64,000 bases of DNA from JAGLQA01 sp023135565 (GTDB lineage Bacteria; Acidobacteriota; Aminicenantia; UBA2199), in NCBI GenBank assembly GCA_030639305.1, contig DAOWCY010000006.1, forward strand, positions 1 to 64,000, in the 5' to 3' direction. A program made the position numbers and the translations under genes. Below are positions 1-9,210 of this stretch, in pieces (position 1 is the first letter of the stretch; each line of letters begins with the position of its first letter). The notes under the pieces are model-generated. The model made no database searches, had not been told where the DNA came from, and saw only the letters and a program-made list of their open reading frames with translations.

Positions 1-147
1 TCAACAAAACAAGCCCGAGGCCGATACGTTACCGTACCCGCCGCATGACTCGGGGCTGCTGTGATTTGCTAATTCTTCAACATAAGGAACTTTCATCCTC
101 TACCTCGCACCGACTTTAATCAGCGCTTTCGCACCGGCCCCTTTTAA

Positions 148-564
148 CCTTTTACCAAGCCCTGGTTTACGCTGCCCCCGGTGCAGGAATATTTTTATGC
201 CCGCTGTCATCCCGGTTACCGGAAGCTGCCTCCCTGGCGCTCCGATTGTGAAGCAGCCATGGCGGAGAATCGTTCTTCCCGCGTCATGAATTTATTGTAC
301 CCCACAAAAGGAACCGCCGTATATGTGCCTATAGACATAGACGGCAGTCAGAGCCGGGTCGTCTTTAAAGCAGTGCATCGCGAACCCGAAACCGCTGTTT
401 TCCGGCATTTAGATGAAGAGTATATCGGCCGGACCAAAGTTTTTCATCACATGGAGTTGTGTCCTGCACCCGGCGATCATTTGTTGATTTTGATCGACGA
501 GAAAGGCAGCCGCCTGGAGAGAAAGTTCCGCGTCTTAGGAGGGTGCGGTGCACCCAGCCAATAA
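148..564 (+). pseudogene. pbpC: 3' remnant of penicillin-binding protein 1C (PbpC)
   Basis: This open frame encodes the tail of a PbpC-type bifunctional peptidoglycan glycosyltransferase/transpeptidase. The segment PWFTLPPVQEYFY is read from before the first in-frame GTG at 181 and matches the junction ahead of the PbpC C-terminal (BiPBP_C) domain. LLYPTKGTAVYVP and the following beta-rich stretch match that domain itself. An in-frame stop at 145-147 cuts the frame, and none of the three frames in bases 1-147 continues PbpC, so the catalytic part is not joined here. A rearranged or frameshifted upstream part outside the window is possible. The last residues, GCGAPSQ, and the stop codon lie inside a dispersed repeat. 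It is probably not a functional gene. Confidence 0.7.
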
Positions 565-713
565 GCCGCTTCGCGGCAAGGGCAGCGGGTGAGCGCTTTT
601 GATTCTAAATTATCAAAAGTTTTGTTCAAACTTTTTTGAAGGTGCGGTGTGCCGCGGCCCCCAACAACGATTCAATGGGGGTGGCCTCCCCGGCAGGGGC
701 CGCCGGAGGCAAG
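541..713 (+). repeat. Dispersed modular palindromic repeat, copy 1
   Basis: This is a full-length plus-oriented copy of the main repeat family. The modules are a GGTGCACC palindrome, the hairpin AGCCGCTTCGCGGC, a GAGCGCTTTTGATT box, an AT-rich stretch with alternating complementary arms (AAAAGTTTTG / CAAACTTTT), and the 3' end GCCGCCGGAGGCAAG. It begins inside the pbpC remnant and provides its stop codon. The rest of the gap up to 840 shows no gene. Confidence 0.85.
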
Positions 714-840
714 AATGCTTTTGTAAAAATTAGCCTATCCTCTTTTTTGATCGTTTATAATGAAAACGGTTTCTTAAAGTCCTGACAAAAGCCCGGTCCG
801 CCGGTTTAGAAACCATCTCTAAAGGAGAATAACCCCTCCG

Positions 841-1314
841 CTAGGCTAAGTAAAAAGTAATAAACAGCGCGGCAAGAGTAATAAGGATATTGGGCCAGGC
901 ATTTAATTCCCACTGCCCGGCCCAGGTCAACTGCAGCCGGTCCGAGAAAGGCAGCAAATAAGATAAGGGCCATTGGAAACCATCCGGCCCGCGCGCGCCG
1001 ACTAAGTCGCCGAGCAAATGGAGATGAAAACTCAAAAACGCAAGCCCGGCAGTCTTCCAACGCTGCTTCGTTAGACAAAAACAAAGCAGGCTAAAAAAAA
1101 AGGCAAAACCCAAATTATGAGAGATGACATGGTGATATTTGCTGTACCACAGCAGCGGTTTTTCCCAGTTTTTAGTGAGAATTTCGACGGCAAATCCAAA
1201 GCCGTCGATGTCGGGGATAATTCCCGCCGTAGTGACCAGGATGCGCTCTTTACGGTCTAATTCCGCGCTGTTGGCAACCAACCAGCCGATCAATAAATGT
1301 GTGACAGGATTCAT
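841..1314 (-). CDS. YdjM-like membrane-bound metal-dependent hydrolase
   Basis: A 157-residue protein resembling the YdjM/DUF457 family of inner-membrane putative metal-dependent hydrolases. The N-terminus MNPVTHLLIGWL carries the family's first His. PDIDGFG supplies Asp residues, KYHHVISHN a His cluster, and FHLHLLGDLVG the last His/Asp group. Hydrophobic segments lie near residues 70-82, 90-105 and 140-155. The family is of uncertain biochemical function; some members are LexA-regulated. It stands alone on the minus strand after the pbpC remnant, with a following gap of about 160 bases. I saw no convincing Shine-Dalgarno sequence; the start was chosen from the conserved N-terminus. Confidence 0.75.
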   Translation of the reverse strand: MNPVTHLLIGWLVANSAELDRKERILVTTAGIIPDIDGFGFAVEILTKNWEKPLLWYSKYHHVISHNLGFAFFFSLLCFCLTKQRWKTAGLAFLSFHLHLLGDLVGARGPDGFQWPLSYLLPFSDRLQLTWAGQWELNAWPNILITLAALFITFYLA

Positions 1315-1474
1315 TTTTTTCCTGTGTGTAGTTTACTTCCGTCTATGGCTGTGGGAATCATCGCTGCGATAAAATGCCTCAAGTTTTATTTTGTGTTCTT
1401 TTGTACTTATTCATACTTAGAAAAGCCCCAGCCCCGGCAAATTAGATAGTTACCGGGGCTAAAAGCTGTCCTCA

Positions 1475-4324
1475 CTAATTCCAGGAAGCGGCGATGCTGT
1501 AAGCCACTCCGTCCAACACACTGAGATCGCCGGAATATTCATAACCCCAGTTGAATTTTTCCGTGTTGACTGTAGTGGTACATTCTACACCGATATACCA
1601 GGTGCCTTCCGCCGGGGCGGGAATAGTAACCACTTTGTAAGACCCGGAGCCGGTAGATTTGTGTTCCGCCACACTCTTAAACGCATAGTTCCCGGAATTG
1701 GCGTAAAGGTTCATGTCATACCCGCTGTCGCCATCTAAGATGATTTGCAGGTCACTGGCTCCTGAAGGTATCTCCACCTGGAAATGATGGTACTGTTTGT
1801 CGCCGATTTTGGTGTAAGTGGGATCATTATCGCCCGTGGATTTGTTCATGAGACGGGCCTGCCCATTGCTGAGCGTGTCCTTTACGGTGACGCTGCCCTG
1901 GCCGTCCAGGGCGTATTGTATCATGGCGGCCATTAATTGCAGCCGTTCGCCCCCGGTGATGCTTTCGGGATGGGAACCGATAACCACCAGCCTGCCGGAT
2001 TCGCTGTCCTCTTTATAAGCCCAGCAGCTCGGATCATTGTGCATGGCCAGGGGTGAATAATCATATCGCAGCAAAATTTCGGTGCCGGCGGGGTAATCCA
2101 CGTCTGTACGGGCATAACAGCCGCCATTGTGATACACATCGGCGATATAGGTGCCGAAATCGTAATAATTGAGCAGCGGCGAACCGGATGCTACAAAATG
2201 ACCGGTTTCGGTATCGAAAAGGCCGGTGCCTTTGGTGCGTCCGGGCCAAATGTGGTAGTATGCGTCGTTTGTCCCGGTGGTTAAATAGTGTACGGAGGTG
2301 ATAAACGCCCCGGCGCAGGACCCGGTAAAGCTGCCGCCATTGTAATAAAAATCCCTTACCCTATTCCGTCCGTCTTCGCCGAGAGAGGTGCCGTGGCTGC
2401 TGGATTGCCCGCCATTGGTGTATATGGCCCGGTAACGGGGTTCACCGTCGGGATAAAGCAGCCTGCCGTTGCTGTCGTCATTGTTGGTTATCATTACAAA
2501 AGATTGAGTGTCTTCTTCGCTGGTGGCTAAGTGCTCCATGGAAATCGACAGGTAGTCGGCTGCCGGTAAAACGACCCTGCCGGTAAGAGAAACGCCGCCG
2601 TCCATGAATAGTACTTTGTAGTAGCCTTCCGAATGGGGAGAACCCGTGCCGTCGGTGTTGAGCTTGCCGGGCGAGTAAATCGCGCCGCTGAATAAAAAAC
2701 TATGTTTGGCCCACAAACCGGTGCCGTCAGGCAGCCGGCCTACGGATTGATTGACGCTGGTGCCGTAATAAGCAGCGCCGTCCGCGGTGTAGGGGTCGGC
2801 GAACTTTTCCCCTATTCCTGTTATAGGAGATGCGGTGCCCCAGTACACTTCGGCTACGGATTGGTCTAACTCGTCCCTGAGCACTACATTTTCCGCGCTG
2901 CTCAGCAGGTTGGTGCTGCCCCCGGCTTCGAAACCGCGGTCAACCGCCTGCTGGGCGGCAAATATCTGCAAAGAGGGCGGGAACTGACTGCCGAAACCGG
3001 CGCTGGGATCGACGCCGCCGAAAACCACGCAGATTTCGCCGGGCTGCAGGGTGGTGCCGGTAGGGAAGGTAAAAATAGGAGCATCGCTTGAATTGTTTAA
3101 AGTCCAGCCGCCGATGTTTTTGGCTGTGCCGCTGAGGTTCAACAGTTCTATGAACTCGTCGGAATGGAACTCTATAGTGCCGTCGCCGTTGGCGTCGCCT
3201 GCGCCGTAGGGGTCGAATAATACCTCGTTGATTACCACAGAGGTGAATTTAACCGTATAATCTTCGACTTCGCCGGTAAAACCGGTGTCGCAGGGAGAGG
3301 AGGCAGCGGCCTGTTTTACTGCTACTCTTAAGCGGGTGGTGGTCACCTGGACGTCTGCGGGGATAGGTATCGTTCTCGATGTATAACTGGTTAAGGGCCC
3401 GCGGCTGAAAAGTTCTTCTCCGACGTCGTTAAAATCGCCGTCGCCATTGTAGTCGATCCATAAAGTAAAATAACAAGAGGCGCTGTCTGCTTTATGCACT
3501 TTGAAATAGGTGTCCGAACCCGGGGCAATATAAATGGTCCTGCCGGTATAGTCGGAATAGGTGGTGGCGCCGGAGGTGAACTCCTCTTCTCCTACGGTAA
3601 AACTATCTATGTAACTGGACGAACCGGAAGCGTGCGACAGGCAGTAATCGCTGTCATAAAATTCGCCGGAGTTCGCTGCGCCTGGGGAATAATACAGGCT
3701 GGCGGACAGGGTGGTATGCCTGGCCCACAAACCGGTACCGTCCGGCTCTCTACTGACCGATTGGTTGATAGAGGTGCCGGAATAGCTTTCGCCGTCGATG
3801 GTGTTGGGCGAGGCAAACTTCACGCCCACGGCGGTTTTGGCCGTGGCAGTACCCCAATACACTTCGGCAATGGCCTGGTCCGAAGCGTTTTTCAAAATAA
3901 CGTTTTCATTACTGCCGTAGAGGTTGGTGCGTCCGCCGCCTTCGAAGCCGTTTTCTATGCCCTGCTGGGCAGCGAAAATCTGCAAGTCAGCGGGAAAATA
4001 GCTGCCGAAGCCGGTGCTGGGATCGACCCCGCCGAAAACCACGCAGATTTCGTTCGGCGCCAGGGTAACCCCGGTAGGGAAAGTAAAGATGACTACGTTC
4101 TGGGAACTTAAAAATTTCCAACCGCCGATATCGACGCTGCTGCTGCCGGTGTTCATTAGTTCTATGAACTCGTCGGAGTGGAAATCTGTAGTACCGTCGC
4201 CATTGGCGTCGCCGTCGCCTGCGCCGTAGGGATCGAATAGTACTTCGTTGATTACTACCGATGCCTGGGCGTTTGCGACGAATAGCAAGATACTAAAAAT
4301 CAATACAAAAATTACACTTTTCAT
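1475..4324 (-). CDS. Secreted lamin-tail/GEVED/amidotransferase-like/PPC multidomain protein
   Basis: A 949-residue exported protein. Residues 1-21 (MKSVIFVLIFSILLFVANAQA) form a signal peptide. Two lamin-tail domains (about 22-140 and 364-490) share the motif VVINEVLFDPYGAGD and the block DEFIEL. A GEVED domain (about 235-362) ends in TGEVEDYTVKF. Residues about 560-850 resemble the glutamine-amidotransferase-like BPL_N fold, with GSCAGAF as a nucleophile elbow. The C-terminal 70 residues look like a bacterial pre-peptidase (PPC) beta-sandwich (GTWYIGVEC). Lamin-tail and GEVED domains occur in cell-surface and secreted proteins of environmental bacteria, where they are thought to mediate adhesion or anchoring. 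Whether the amidotransferase-like domain is catalytic is unknown. A clear GGAGG Shine-Dalgarno precedes the ATG. Confidence 0.75.
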   Translation of the reverse strand: MKSVIFVLIFSILLFVANAQASVVINEVLFDPYGAGDGDANGDGTTDFHSDEFIELMNTGSSSVDIGGWKFLSSQNVVIFTFPTGVTLAPNEICVVFGGVDPSTGFGSYFPADLQIFAAQQGIENGFEGGGRTNLYGSNENVILKNASDQAIAEVYWGTATAKTAVGVKFASPNTIDGESYSGTSINQSVSREPDGTGLWARHTTLSASLYYSPGAANSGEFYDSDYCLSHASGSSSYIDSFTVGEEEFTSGATTYSDYTGRTIYIAPGSDTYFKVHKADSASCYFTLWIDYNGDGDFNDVGEELFSRGPLTSYTSRTIPIPADVQVTTTRLRVAVKQAAASSPCDTGFTGEVEDYTVKFTSVVINEVLFDPYGAGDANGDGTIEFHSDEFIELLNLSGTAKNIGGWTLNNSSDAPIFTFPTGTTLQPGEICVVFGGVDPSAGFGSQFPPSLQIFAAQQAVDRGFEAGGSTNLLSSAENVVLRDELDQSVAEVYWGTASPITGIGEKFADPYTADGAAYYGTSVNQSVGRLPDGTGLWAKHSFLFSGAIYSPGKLNTDGTGSPHSEGYYKVLFMDGGVSLTGRVVLPAADYLSISMEHLATSEEDTQSFVMITNNDDSNGRLLYPDGEPRYRAIYTNGGQSSSHGTSLGEDGRNRVRDFYYNGGSFTGSCAGAFITSVHYLTTGTNDAYYHIWPGRTKGTGLFDTETGHFVASGSPLLNYYDFGTYIADVYHNGGCYARTDVDYPAGTEILLRYDYSPLAMHNDPSCWAYKEDSESGRLVVIGSHPESITGGERLQLMAAMIQYALDGQGSVTVKDTLSNGQARLMNKSTGDNDPTYTKIGDKQYHHFQVEIPSGASDLQIILDGDSGYDMNLYANSGNYAFKSVAEHKSTGSGSYKVVTIPAPAEGTWYIGVECTTTVNTEKFNWGYEYSGDLSVLDGVAYSIAASWN

Positions 4325-4417
4325 TGTGCCTCCTTATGTGCCATTACATGGCGGTAATGAACAACATGTTTTATTTATTTCAAGTTCTCACCGTTAGGTG
4401 GTTTTTCTCAAGCTTAG

Positions 4418-4521
4418 TTTAATAATACTTCGCGAAAGTTTGTAAAATTTTTTTTTGGTCAACCTGGTCGAAGATGTAGCTCCCAGGCCCCTCATAGGGT
4501 GCGGACGCCGTCCGCTATTGA
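4418..4521 (+). repeat. Second dispersed repeat family (CTCATAGGGTGCGGACGCCGTCCGC), copy 1
   Basis: An element of about 100 bases beginning TAATACTTCGCGAAAG and ending with the palindrome GCGGACGCCGTCCGC. It aligns along its length with 55928-56035, more loosely with 10655-10742, and its 3' half matches the reverse complement of 62551-62612. The core CAGGCCCCTCATAGGG is the best conserved part. The gap between 4522 and 4666 is AT-rich with nothing else recognisable. Confidence 0.75.
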
Positions 4522-4666
4522 AAAAACATTTTAGAATAATACCCCAAAATGTTTGAAAAAATCAAGTACCCAACATTAAATAGACATATTTCAAGATCAT
4601 TCAAGATAAAGTGTTATATAATATAATGCAATAATTTTACCAAAATGTCAACTATTCAAAATTTTT

Positions 4667-4891
4667 CTTGCCTCCGGCGGGGGTGCGGCGCACACAGCCT
4701 CTTAGCTCCGCAGGCCCTGCCGGGGGCCAAACTTTTGAAAAAGTTTGATCAAAACTTTTTATAATTTAGAAGCAAAGGCGCTCACCCGCTGCTCCCTGCG
4801 GCGGAGCCGCTTATAGGCTGGGGACGCCGTCCCCCTCACACGCTGTCCATGCCGCGAAGCGGCTCATTGCCCCCCCACGCGAGTGGGGTTA
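4667..4891 (-). repeat. Dispersed modular palindromic repeat, copy 2 (runs into pdxA)
   Basis: A minus-oriented copy: CTTGCCTCCGGCGG, the AT-rich alternating-arm core (AAACTTTTGAAAAAGTTTG), the reverse of the GAGCGC box, the GCGGAGCCGC hairpin, a GGGGACGCCGTCCCC palindrome, and finally the hairpin CCCCCACGCGAGTGGGG followed by TTA. The last 56 bases lie inside the pdxA reading frame and encode its C-terminal tail. Confidence 0.85.
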
Positions 4892-5816
4892 GCCGGTCGG
4901 CAAGCTTGATGGCTTCCAGCATGCTGGAGGGATTCGCCCTGCCGGTGCCGGCGATATCGTAAGCCGTGCCGTGATCGGGTGAAGTCCTGATGTAAGGCAG
5001 TCCTAAAGTAACATTGACCCCGGAATGAATGTTCAACAACTTAAAAGGAATCAAGCCCTGGTCATGATACCAACAGATTACGACCGAATTTTTTCTCTCC
5101 CGGGCTTGCAAAAAAACCGTGTCCGGGGGAAAAGGCCCGGTTATATCCATCTTGTCCTCCCCGGCGAGAATTTCTAAAGCCGGGAGAATTTCTTCTTCCT
5201 CTTCCTTACCTAAGAAACCGCCTTCACCGGCATGAGGGTTCAAACCGCTGAGTAAATAGGTTGGGGGCGCCGCCCCCTTGAATAAACGCAGCAATTCCCG
5301 GTTTACATGACGAACAAAAGCGACGATCTTATCTTTTTTGATGTGCTCGAACACCTCTTGCAGAGGGATGTGAACTGTGAAAAGGGACACTTTCAAATCT
5401 TTCGACCAGAAGAACATAGAGTAGTCTTTAATACCGGCGCTTTCCGCCAGGTACCCGGTATGGCCGCTGTATTTTATGCCTGCCCGCAGCCATTTTTTTT
5501 TAGAGATAGGAGCCGTTATTAGGGCGGCGGCCTTTTTCTTTAGGGCAAAGCTAACCCCGGTTTTTACGTATTCAAAAGAAGGCTCACTGCCCACCGCGTC
5601 TTCTACTTCGTAAAAATAGACGCCCCTCTCCCGGATATCTTCTATGTGCTGCACTAAGGGAATGTGTTTATCCGGGTAATAACGCCGTTCACCGATAATT
5701 ACCAGCGCACCTGTAGGCGTATAATTTTGAAGACTTTTAAATATAATCTCCGGGCCGATCCCTTCCGGGTCTCCTAAGGTAACGGCAATAGTTTTATTCT
5801 TCGTTTTCTTTTTCAG
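4836..5816 (-). CDS. pdxA: 4-hydroxythreonine-4-phosphate dehydrogenase PdxA
   Basis: PdxA oxidises 4-phosphohydroxy-threonine in the cytosol on the DXP-dependent route to pyridoxal phosphate. The N-terminus AVTLGDPEGIGPEI is the family signature. ALITAPISKK, SGHTGYLAE, GLNPHAGEGG and ICWYHDQGLIP supply the conserved substrate- and metal-binding His/Asp segments. No ATG, GTG or TTG precedes the conserved start, so translation may begin at CTG (5816, chosen here; 326 residues) or ATT (5789). Either start sits at the end of the upstream Hfq-like gene, which suggests translational coupling. The last roughly 17 residues (from TPLAWGGNEP onward) and the stop codon are encoded by a dispersed repeat. 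The body ends where PdxA proteins usually end, so the tail is an acquired extension. Confidence 0.9.
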   Translation of the reverse strand: MKKKTKNKTIAVTLGDPEGIGPEIIFKSLQNYTPTGALVIIGERRYYPDKHIPLVQHIEDIRERGVYFYEVEDAVGSEPSFEYVKTGVSFALKKKAAALITAPISKKKWLRAGIKYSGHTGYLAESAGIKDYSMFFWSKDLKVSLFTVHIPLQEVFEHIKKDKIVAFVRHVNRELLRLFKGAAPPTYLLSGLNPHAGEGGFLGKEEEEEILPALEILAGEDKMDITGPFPPDTVFLQARERKNSVVICWYHDQGLIPFKLLNIHSGVNVTLGLPYIRTSPDHGTAYDIAGTGRANPSSMLEAIKLADRLTPLAWGGNEPLRGMDSV

Positions 5817-6177
5817 CTTTCGGTTCTTCTACTTTTTCTTCTATTTTTTCTTCTGTTTTTTCTTCTACTTTTTCATGCCTTTCGTCTACGAATTCAGGGT
5901 CTTTATGCATATATTTTATATAGTGTTTGAAAATGATTAAGTTATCTTCATCCGCTTTCTTGACTTTAATACACTTGCCGTCATACCACTCGATCCTTCC
6001 CTTAACTTCCGTCCCGTCTATCAATGCCACCACCATGGGCGTCCGGTTGTTCATTTGTTTGATGTAATAGTAATTTTCGGCATGCGTTTTATATGGCGGC
6101 GGCGGCTTCTTTTTCGAGTCCTTTTTTTGGTATTTTTTTATTTCGTTTAAATCGGGCTTAATCAGCTTACGAGTCAT
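5794..6177 (-). CDS. hfq: Hfq-like RNA chaperone with extended tails
   Basis: A 127-residue protein whose residues about 34-92 form an Sm/LSM-like domain. The segment YYIKQMNNRTPMVVALIDG resembles the Sm1 strand region of Hfq, and GRIEWYDGKCIKV plus IIFKHYIKYM resemble the Sm2 region, where Hfq has a Tyr-Lys-His signature. Hfq binds small RNAs and mRNAs. The version here has an N-terminal Lys/Pro-rich extension and a C-terminal acidic tail of EEK/VEE repeats, so it is longer than typical Hfq. A strong AAAGGAGC Shine-Dalgarno precedes the ATG. pdxA follows with overlap. The Hfq assignment is by motif only; another LSM-domain protein is possible. Confidence 0.65.
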   Translation of the reverse strand: MTRKLIKPDLNEIKKYQKKDSKKKPPPPYKTHAENYYYIKQMNNRTPMVVALIDGTEVKGRIEWYDGKCIKVKKADEDNLIIFKHYIKYMHKDPEFVDERHEKVEEKTEEKIEEKVEEPKAEKENEE

Positions 6178-6217
6178 TTTAGCTCCTTTTTTTCTTCGAT
6201 AAATTTAAAACTACTAT

Positions 6218-6246
6218 ATGATAAAATAAATGCAAGTAAATGTCAA
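6218..6246 (-). promoter_or_regulatory. Sigma-70-type promoter of the Hfq-like/pdxA operon
   Basis: On the minus strand TTGACA (6241-6246) is followed after 17 bases by TATCAT (6218-6223), about 40 bases ahead of the ATG. Spacing and -35 box are canonical. Confidence 0.65.
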
Positions 6247-6258
6247 GTAAGTGTTCAG

Positions 6259-6310
6259 TTTTCGGCCTTCAGCCTTCAGCCTTCAGCAAACGGGCAATCG
6301 AGAACTCTGA
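6259..6310 (+). repeat. CAGCCTTCAGC-type repeat, copy 1
   Basis: Tandem CCTTCAGC units followed by AAACGGGCAATCGAGAACTC. The same order occurs at 34531-34575, and a reverse copy lies at 14055-14100. No coding capacity. The rest of the gap from 6311 to 6507 shows no recognisable feature. Confidence 0.7.
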
Positions 6311-6507
6311 GAGGCTCAGGTTTCCCCTTTAACACCTTCCCTCGCAGTATTAAGCCCTGCTGCTCTTTCCCACCACTGCCCGGGGTTTTTTTTCACTTAT
6401 TTCTTCTTATAACCGGAAGGTGTTTTCTAATATGGAGGAGGTGGTTACTGTTTTTATCCCCGGCATAGTTTAGGCAAAACCGGTAACAATCAGGCGATTT
6501 TGAGTAA

Positions 6508-6539
6508 TGAACCCCACGCACGTGGGGCCGCCGGAGGCC
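6508..6539 (+). repeat. Short palindromic repeat module
   Basis: The hairpin CCCCACGCACGTGGGG is joined directly to GCCGCCGGAGGC, the 5' and 3' end modules of the main repeat family without its AT-rich centre. It looks like an internal-deletion derivative. Confidence 0.65.
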
Positions 6540-6591
6540 CGAAAAAATCAAAAAAACTTCGCAATAATATTTACCTACGCAGGAAAGAAAT

Positions 6592-9210
6592 TCAATGTTC
6601 CCCGAATTTATTTAGGATGTCGAAGATGATGTCGCGCACTTCGGGAAACACTTCCTCGAAAATAACTTTATTGCCTTCCTGCAAATACCTGCTTGCATAT
6701 AGAAAGGCTTTTAGAAGTTCCAGCAGGTCTTCATCCCTGATATGTTCTTGTGCCGCATTGACGGCTTTGATGAAAGCGTCCTTATCCCGGCGTTCCGCAA
6801 GTTTGATCATATACAGGGTAATTTTCTGCTGTACTTCGTCTACGTGGTGCCACTGCGGGAGTTTCAGCAGGGTCAGGAACAAACCCTCCGCCCTGCGGGT
6901 GTCGTTTCGCTGTAAACACGCCTCGATGATCTGGCCGACAAATTGAGCAACACTTTCAAACTGGGATTCTTCCAGGTTTTCCAATTCGATCTTTCCGGCC
7001 AATCCTTCCATATGTTCACCGAAGTCTCCCAGGCAAGCTTTATTAATCAAAAATTTTATGAATTCTAATTTATGGTTTATTTCTTCGGGATTCAACTCCA
7101 TAAATTTTCGGTAATATTCTCCAGCCTCTTCATATCTTCCTAATTTTGAGAGAATCTCTGCTTTTTCACACCAATAAAGTGCGTTTTTTTTGTCTAATTC
7201 AATAGCTTTCACAATCAACGGTAATGCCTCTTCATATCGTTTTAGATAATTTAAAGCCACTGCATAAGAAAAGTATGAGGAATGCTCCTCCGGGGCCAAT
7301 TCATTTGCCTTTTTGAAATTTTTCAAGGCATCTTTATGCTTCCTAGTAGCGATAAGGAGCATTCCTTTTATGATCCAATATTTGAATTCTTTATTATCTA
7401 ATTCAATAGCCTTTTCAATTACAGGCAGCGCCTCTTCCATATGATTTGATTTTTGTAACGCAAATGCTTTGCCATGATAATATATGGGTATTCGGGGGTT
7501 CAGTTTTATAGCTTTGTCAAAGTACTGCAACGCTTCCTCTGCATCACCTGTGTTCATCAGGAATGCACCTTTTGTAAATAAGAAACCGTCATTATACGGT
7601 GAGTTTTTTAGAATTCTGTCTAAAATGGCAAGGTATTCTCCTTTATCATCAGTAATCGGGAATATCGAAATTTTTAAAATATCATTGCACACTTCCGGGT
7701 ATTTTTCCTGCTCTAAATGAACCTGCATCAACTTCTTATAAACCGTTTTTACATCATGCTCATTCTGCCCGGTTTCCAATTCTTTTTTGAATTCAAGAAT
7801 CTCTTCCTCTGCCTCGGAATAATCGCCCGCTTTTAACAGGTAATCGGTTCTTTTATCGAATATATCGAATTTCAACTCGCCCCGGGCGGCGTGCTGCAAA
7901 TAATAAAGATAACGATTCAATTCTTCAGCATCTTTCCTCTCATTTCGGAGGAAAGCTGAGTCCAAATGCTGCGCAGACCGGAGAAAATCAACTTTTAACT
8001 CTTCCGGGGTGAAATATATTTGCAAGAATTTAACAAAAATACTGAACTTCTTTTTGCCGGATACGGTGGCTGTCTGCCGCCAAATACGGAATAACCGCTC
8101 AGTGACATCATAGCGGGTGATTTTGTGCCTGCCGTACTCCACCGGCTCTATAAAACCGGCGTCTTTGAGTCTCTTGATATGGGTATAAACGCTCTGCCCT
8201 TTTAGCCGGGCCTTTTGGACAATCTCCTTGGGCGTGGCCGGGCCTTCCATACCGGCAAAGGCATCCAAAATCGTCCTCTCCTGGGGCGCCAGGTCCGAAA
8301 AACGGTTGCGAAAATATTCGCCCAAACCCTCCATCAACTCATCGATGGCGTCCTCTATCTCAAAAACGTTTTTCTTGGTTACAATGTCGTATAAAAAAAC
8401 CACTAACCTGGGATTCCCGCCGGTTAACTTAGAAATAGCGGCAATCTTATTTTTTAAGTGCTTTTCCTTTTGCTCGAATTCCTTTTCCATGTGGTCTTCA
8501 ATAAAACGCTTTCGCAGCATTTCCAGCATCTGCTCTTGCGTTAAATCCACCAGGGGAACGGTTTCGAAAAATTCATAAAAAGGCTGTTTAGGGCTGACAA
8601 TCTCCCGGAAAACCCGCACCGCCGTGCCGATGATCATTACCGCCTGCTGGTCCGATAAAAACGAGCGCAGCTTTTTGAATTCCTTGTCCTGCCACTGCTT
8701 AAAAACCTCTTCTAAGTTATCGCAGAGGATAAGGATTTTCCGCTCGCCGCTTTTAGAAATTTCCTTCAATGTCTCGAAACAATAGTCGATCACGTCTTCG
8801 TCGGTTTCGAGTTCCGCGGGTATCCGCCAGCGCTCCTCCCGGGGCCTGTTCTCATGAAACCTGTCGAAAACTTTTATCAAAAAAACGGTTAAGGAATTTA
8901 ACGAAAATCGCTCTTCTTCCAAAAGCAGCGCGGGCAGGATACAGGTGGATATGTCCTCGAAATCCTCATGTGCACACCGGTTATCGAAAAAATGATAGAG
9001 CAGGGAGAGCAGGTGCGTTTTTCCCAATCCCCTGCGCCCGGTTATCAAACAGTGTTTGGCCGGGGCGCCGCCGCAGAATCGCGCGGTCTTTTCAAGGATG
9101 TCTTTCAGCACATGATCCCGCCCCACAATGATACGCTGCAAACTGCCGGGCGGGCTGCGCCAGGGCGAAAATGGATTCAGCGGCAGCGTTCGCCTCTTCT
9201 CAAACGCCAT
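6592..9210 (-). CDS. AAA/STAND ATPase with winged helix and TPR array
   Basis: An 872-residue signalling ATPase. An N-terminal NTPase domain carries Walker A TGRRGLGKTH (about residues 47-56) and a Walker B-like KILILCDNLEEVF. It is followed by a winged-helix segment (LAPQERTILDAFAG to HIKRLKDAGFIEP, about 300-370) and many tetratricopeptide repeats (about 500-760, for example PYNDGFLFTKGAFLMNTGD). This order of NTPase, winged helix and repeats is typical of STAND switch proteins. Such proteins act as ligand-triggered scaffolds in signalling or conflict; the ligand is unknown here. A GGAGGAG Shine-Dalgarno lies just upstream of the ATG, within the end of the preceding gene, with an 11-base overlap that indicates coupling. 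Confidence 0.8.
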   Translation of the reverse strand: MAFEKRRTLPLNPFSPWRSPPGSLQRIIVGRDHVLKDILEKTARFCGGAPAKHCLITGRRGLGKTHLLSLLYHFFDNRCAHEDFEDISTCILPALLLEEERFSLNSLTVFLIKVFDRFHENRPREERWRIPAELETDEDVIDYCFETLKEISKSGERKILILCDNLEEVFKQWQDKEFKKLRSFLSDQQAVMIIGTAVRVFREIVSPKQPFYEFFETVPLVDLTQEQMLEMLRKRFIEDHMEKEFEQKEKHLKNKIAAISKLTGGNPRLVVFLYDIVTKKNVFEIEDAIDELMEGLGEYFRNRFSDLAPQERTILDAFAGMEGPATPKEIVQKARLKGQSVYTHIKRLKDAGFIEPVEYGRHKITRYDVTERLFRIWRQTATVSGKKKFSIFVKFLQIYFTPEELKVDFLRSAQHLDSAFLRNERKDAEELNRYLYYLQHAARGELKFDIFDKRTDYLLKAGDYSEAEEEILEFKKELETGQNEHDVKTVYKKLMQVHLEQEKYPEVCNDILKISIFPITDDKGEYLAILDRILKNSPYNDGFLFTKGAFLMNTGDAEEALQYFDKAIKLNPRIPIYYHGKAFALQKSNHMEEALPVIEKAIELDNKEFKYWIIKGMLLIATRKHKDALKNFKKANELAPEEHSSYFSYAVALNYLKRYEEALPLIVKAIELDKKNALYWCEKAEILSKLGRYEEAGEYYRKFMELNPEEINHKLEFIKFLINKACLGDFGEHMEGLAGKIELENLEESQFESVAQFVGQIIEACLQRNDTRRAEGLFLTLLKLPQWHHVDEVQQKITLYMIKLAERRDKDAFIKAVNAAQEHIRDEDLLELLKAFLYASRYLQEGNKVIFEEVFPEVRDIIFDILNKFGEH

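Noticed and set aside
1..147. Continuation of pbpC in another frame
   Set aside because: None of the three plus frames gives recognisable PbpC sequence, and each has stops.
3494..4111. Long plus-strand frame of 205 codons within the secreted protein gene
   Set aside because: It is the antisense of an obviously coding gene with two lamin-tail domains and a GEVED domain.
4667..4891. Repeat region as a possible riboswitch or small RNA gene
   Set aside because: It is one of many dispersed copies lying at gene 3' ends, not a conserved leader.
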